Assembly (NCBI GenBank): GCA_005883775.1
Contig: VBEU01000031.1
Coordinates: forward strand, 1-6,991
DNA: 6,991 nucleotides
Source: Chloroflexota bacterium
GTDB taxonomy: Bacteria; Chloroflexota; Limnocylindria; P2-11E
Direction: 5' to 3'
Part shown: positions 5,229-6,991 of the stretch, in pieces
How the letters are laid out: each line of letters starts with the position of its first letter
Position numbering within the stretch: position 1 is the stretch's first letter
Made by a program: the position numbers and the translations under genes
The notes under the pieces: model-generated
Database searches by the model: none
What the model was told of the DNA's origin: nothing
The model's input: the letters and a program-made list of their open reading frames with translations, nothing else

Positions 5229-6860
5229 TTATCTCCCCGCGATCTGCCGCACCGTCTCGAGCGTGTCGATCTCACCCACCGGTTTGTCCGGACGCAGGCG
5301 CGCGATCCGCGGGAACCGCATCGCGTAGCCGGACTCGTGCCGATCGCTCGGCTGGATCTGATCGAACGCGACCTCGATGACGGTGTCGGGCACGACCGTG
5401 CGCACGCGCCCGTAGTCCTGGATGGTGTGCTCCAGGAAGTACTTCGTCATCTCGGCGATCTCTTTGTCGGTGAGTCCGGAATAGGCCTTGCCGATATTGA
5501 GAAGCCGCTCGCCGTCGCGGATTGCGAACGTGTAATCGGAGAGGACGCCGCGGCGCTTTCCGTGGCCCCACTCGACCGCCGTCACGACCACATCGATCGT
5601 CCGCAGCGGCCGCTTCACCTTGAGCCATTCCATGCCGCGACGGCCCGGGCGGTAGGGCGAGCGTGGATCCTTGACCATCAGGCCTTCGTTGCCGCGCTCG
5701 CGCGCAGCGGTGAACTCGCGGTTCAGGGTCGCGACGAGCTCCTCGCCCGATAACTCCAGGCGCTGGCGTTCGGCGAAGATGACCGGCGGCACGATCGGCA
5801 GATCGCGAAGGATCCGCTGGCGCTCGTCGAACGGCGCGTCGAGCAACGCGCGGCCGTCGCGCTCGAGGATGTCGAAGGCGACGAGCGTCGACGGCATCTT
5901 CGTGCGGAGCTCTTCCGCCACGTTCTTGCGTCCGAGCCGCGTCTGAAAATCGGTGAATGGGACGGCTCTGCCTTCGGCGAACGCGAGCACTTCTCCGTCG
6001 ATCACAAAAGTCCCGGGGATCGCGAGCAACGGCTCTACCAGTTCGGGGTAGCGGTTGGTGATGCGGTCGAACGTCCGGGAGTACAGCTCGACGCGGTCGC
6101 CGGCTTTGTGCACCTGAGCCCGGATGCCGTCGTACTTGTCCTCGACGATGTACGGCGGGGGAAACCGCTTCTCGACCTCCTCGAGCTGCAGGACCGGCGT
6201 CGCGAGCATCATCCCGATCGGCAGGAAATGCGCGAGCGTCGGCTCGGTGAGCGTGCCGTGTTTCGATCGGAGCGCCGTCTCGCCGATGTCGCCGGTCAGC
6301 ATGTTCGCCCGTCCGACCTCCTCGCGATCGCGCCCGAACGCGCGCGCGATCGCCTCCTCGAGCAAACCCTCTCGCAAGCCGATGCGGGTCTCGCCGCTCA
6401 CGATCTTTACGATGTAGCGGGCCTCGCCGGCGGTGGCTCGCGCGATCGTCGCACGGAGCAAATCGCGTTTCGGCGCGACGCCACGGGCGGCGGCGATCGC
6501 GTCGAAGGTCTGCGCGACGTCGGCGAGCGTGAGCCGATCTCCGGCGGCGGCACGCTCCGCTATGAGGTCTGCGGCCACGTCGCCGAGATCGGCATGACGC
6601 TGGTATGACTCGGCCATCTCGCCGCCGTTCCTCCCCGACCGCTCGAGCAGAACGTCGGAGAGTGCGCTCCAGCCCACCGATAAAATGCGCTCGTCCCGGC
6701 GCGGGAACGGCGCTCCGGCGAAGAGCCGCGCCGCGATCTGCAGATCGGAGTCGTCGAGTGTGCCCAGATACCGTGCGAGCGCGGCGTGTTTTTCGAGCTT
6801 TTTGGGCGTCGACCGGACGGCATCGGCCGTGCTGACCCAATCGGCGAAGGAGGTGCTCAC
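5229..6860 (-). CDS. lig: ATP-dependent DNA ligase (archaeal/LigB-like)
   Basis: This enzyme seals nicks in double-stranded DNA using ATP, through a covalent lysyl-AMP intermediate. It has 543 residues, near the usual size for archaeal Lig and mycobacterial LigB. The N-terminal DNA-binding domain covers about 1-195, the adenylation domain about 215-417 and the OB-fold about 420-540. Motif I is EDKYDGIRAQ with catalytic K242. SRTFDRITNRYPEL follows at 261-274, motif III is FVIDGEVLAF (E290), motif IIIa is LVAFDIL (326-332), motif IV is EGLMVKD (392-398) and motif V is WLKVKR (K414, K416). The C-terminal RFPRIARLRPDK is typical of the family. All catalytic motifs are intact. It is not the NAD-dependent LigA type and lacks LigD polymerase or nuclease domains, so it is probably a repair or accessory ligase if the genome also has LigA. 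The start is GTG 6860-6858, the only canonical start close to the domain boundary. It is the first gene of a probable operon with the two downstream membrane protein genes. Confidence 0.97.
   Translation of the reverse strand: MSTSFADWVSTADAVRSTPKKLEKHAALARYLGTLDDSDLQIAARLFAGAPFPRRDERILSVGWSALSDVLLERSGRNGGEMAESYQRHADLGDVAADLIAERAAAGDRLTLADVAQTFDAIAAARGVAPKRDLLRATIARATAGEARYIVKIVSGETRIGLREGLLEEAIARAFGRDREEVGRANMLTGDIGETALRSKHGTLTEPTLAHFLPIGMMLATPVLQLEEVEKRFPPPYIVEDKYDGIRAQVHKAGDRVELYSRTFDRITNRYPELVEPLLAIPGTFVIDGEVLAFAEGRAVPFTDFQTRLGRKNVAEELRTKMPSTLVAFDILERDGRALLDAPFDERQRILRDLPIVPPVIFAERQRLELSGEELVATLNREFTAARERGNEGLMVKDPRSPYRPGRRGMEWLKVKRPLRTIDVVVTAVEWGHGKRRGVLSDYTFAIRDGERLLNIGKAYSGLTDKEIAEMTKYFLEHTIQDYGRVRTVVPDTVIEVAFDQIQPSDRHESGYAMRFPRIARLRPDKPVGEIDTLETVRQIAGR
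6847..6853 (+). promoter_or_regulatory. Strong Shine-Dalgarno for the small membrane protein
   Basis: AAGGAGG lies seven bases before the GTG at 6861, an almost ideal ribosome binding site. It fixes the start of the rightward small gene. The same bases encode early residues of the ligase on the opposite strand. Confidence 0.8.
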
Positions 6861-6991
6861 GTGGGCCTGATCGAGCTGCTCATCATCATCCTGGTCATTC
6901 TCTGGCTCCTCGGATATTTCGGCCGAGGGCGGTTCTACGCGACCGGACCGGCGACCACCACGGGGACCTGGTACTCCGGTAACGTGGTCCA
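6861..6991 (+). CDS. Small hydrophobic membrane protein, 3' partial
   Basis: The frame from GTG 6861 stays open for 43 codons to the window end. It begins GLIELLIIILVILWLLGYF, a single strongly hydrophobic helix, followed by a basic Gly/Arg turn (GRGRFY) and a Gly/Thr-rich linker (ATGPATTTGTWYSGN). The perfect Shine-Dalgarno seven bases upstream makes translation likely. The pattern resembles the very small two-helix lmo0937/DUF5670-type membrane proteins, in which a second helix follows a GN(L/V)(I/V)H stretch. The last visible residues (GNVV) fit this, but the second helix would lie beyond the window. Function in that family is unknown. Its start codon directly abuts the divergent ligase start. 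Confidence 0.75.
   Translation, partial: MGLIELLIIILVILWLLGYFGRGRFYATGPATTTGTWYSGNVV

Noticed and set aside
5272..6840. 522-codon open frame on the - strand within the ligase gene
   Set aside because: It is a +1 shadow of the ligase frame, dominated by Arg/Ala/Gly, while the ligase frame has every catalytic motif.

Overview
The window is a gene-dense, GC-rich stretch (roughly two-thirds G+C by eye) of bacterial chromosome with almost no non-coding DNA. High GC, a large archaeal/mycobacterial LigB-like ATP-dependent DNA ligase, and soluble GAF/PAS kinases beside a diguanylate cyclase would fit a free-living soil or water bacterium. Chloroflexota or a neighbouring phylum such as Dormibacterota is my guess, but the sequence alone does not prove it. 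I see no RNA gene, transposon, CRISPR array, prophage or clear terminator.

Region A (1-734, + strand) is the 3' part of a diguanylate cyclase gene with an intact GGDEF active site, an RxxD feedback site and a C-terminal extension resembling the N-terminal domain of GspE-type ATPases. It is truncated by the window edge.

Region B (731-3731, - strand) is a tightly overlapped three-gene signalling operon, read from high to low coordinates. It encodes a GAF + HisKA_3 histidine kinase, a PAS + HisKA + HATPase_c histidine kinase and an OmpR/PhoB-type response regulator. Neither kinase has a membrane segment. The junctions are ATGA (kinase 1/kinase 2) and TAATA (kinase 2/regulator). The second looks like the usual TAATG coupling junction with an ATA in place of ATG. 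The regulator stop and the cyclase stop share one CTAG palindrome.

Region C (3787-4236, + strand) is a small predicted lipoprotein of unknown function, divergent from the kinase operon across a gap of about 55 bp.

Region D (4214-6860, - strand) is a probable operon of ATP-dependent DNA ligase, a DUF3592-like two-helix membrane protein and an RDD-family membrane protein. The RDD gene overlaps the lipoprotein gene tail to tail by 23 bp.

Region E (6861-6991, + strand) is the start of a small hydrophobic membrane protein. Its GTG start directly abuts the ligase GTG start, head to head, in a CACGTG palindrome.

The most unusual element is region B: two soluble kinases of different classes feed, by position, a single PhoB-like regulator whose start codon appears non-canonical. 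Next comes the cyclase with the GspE_N-like tail. How these parts work together is inferred from gene order and domain content only.
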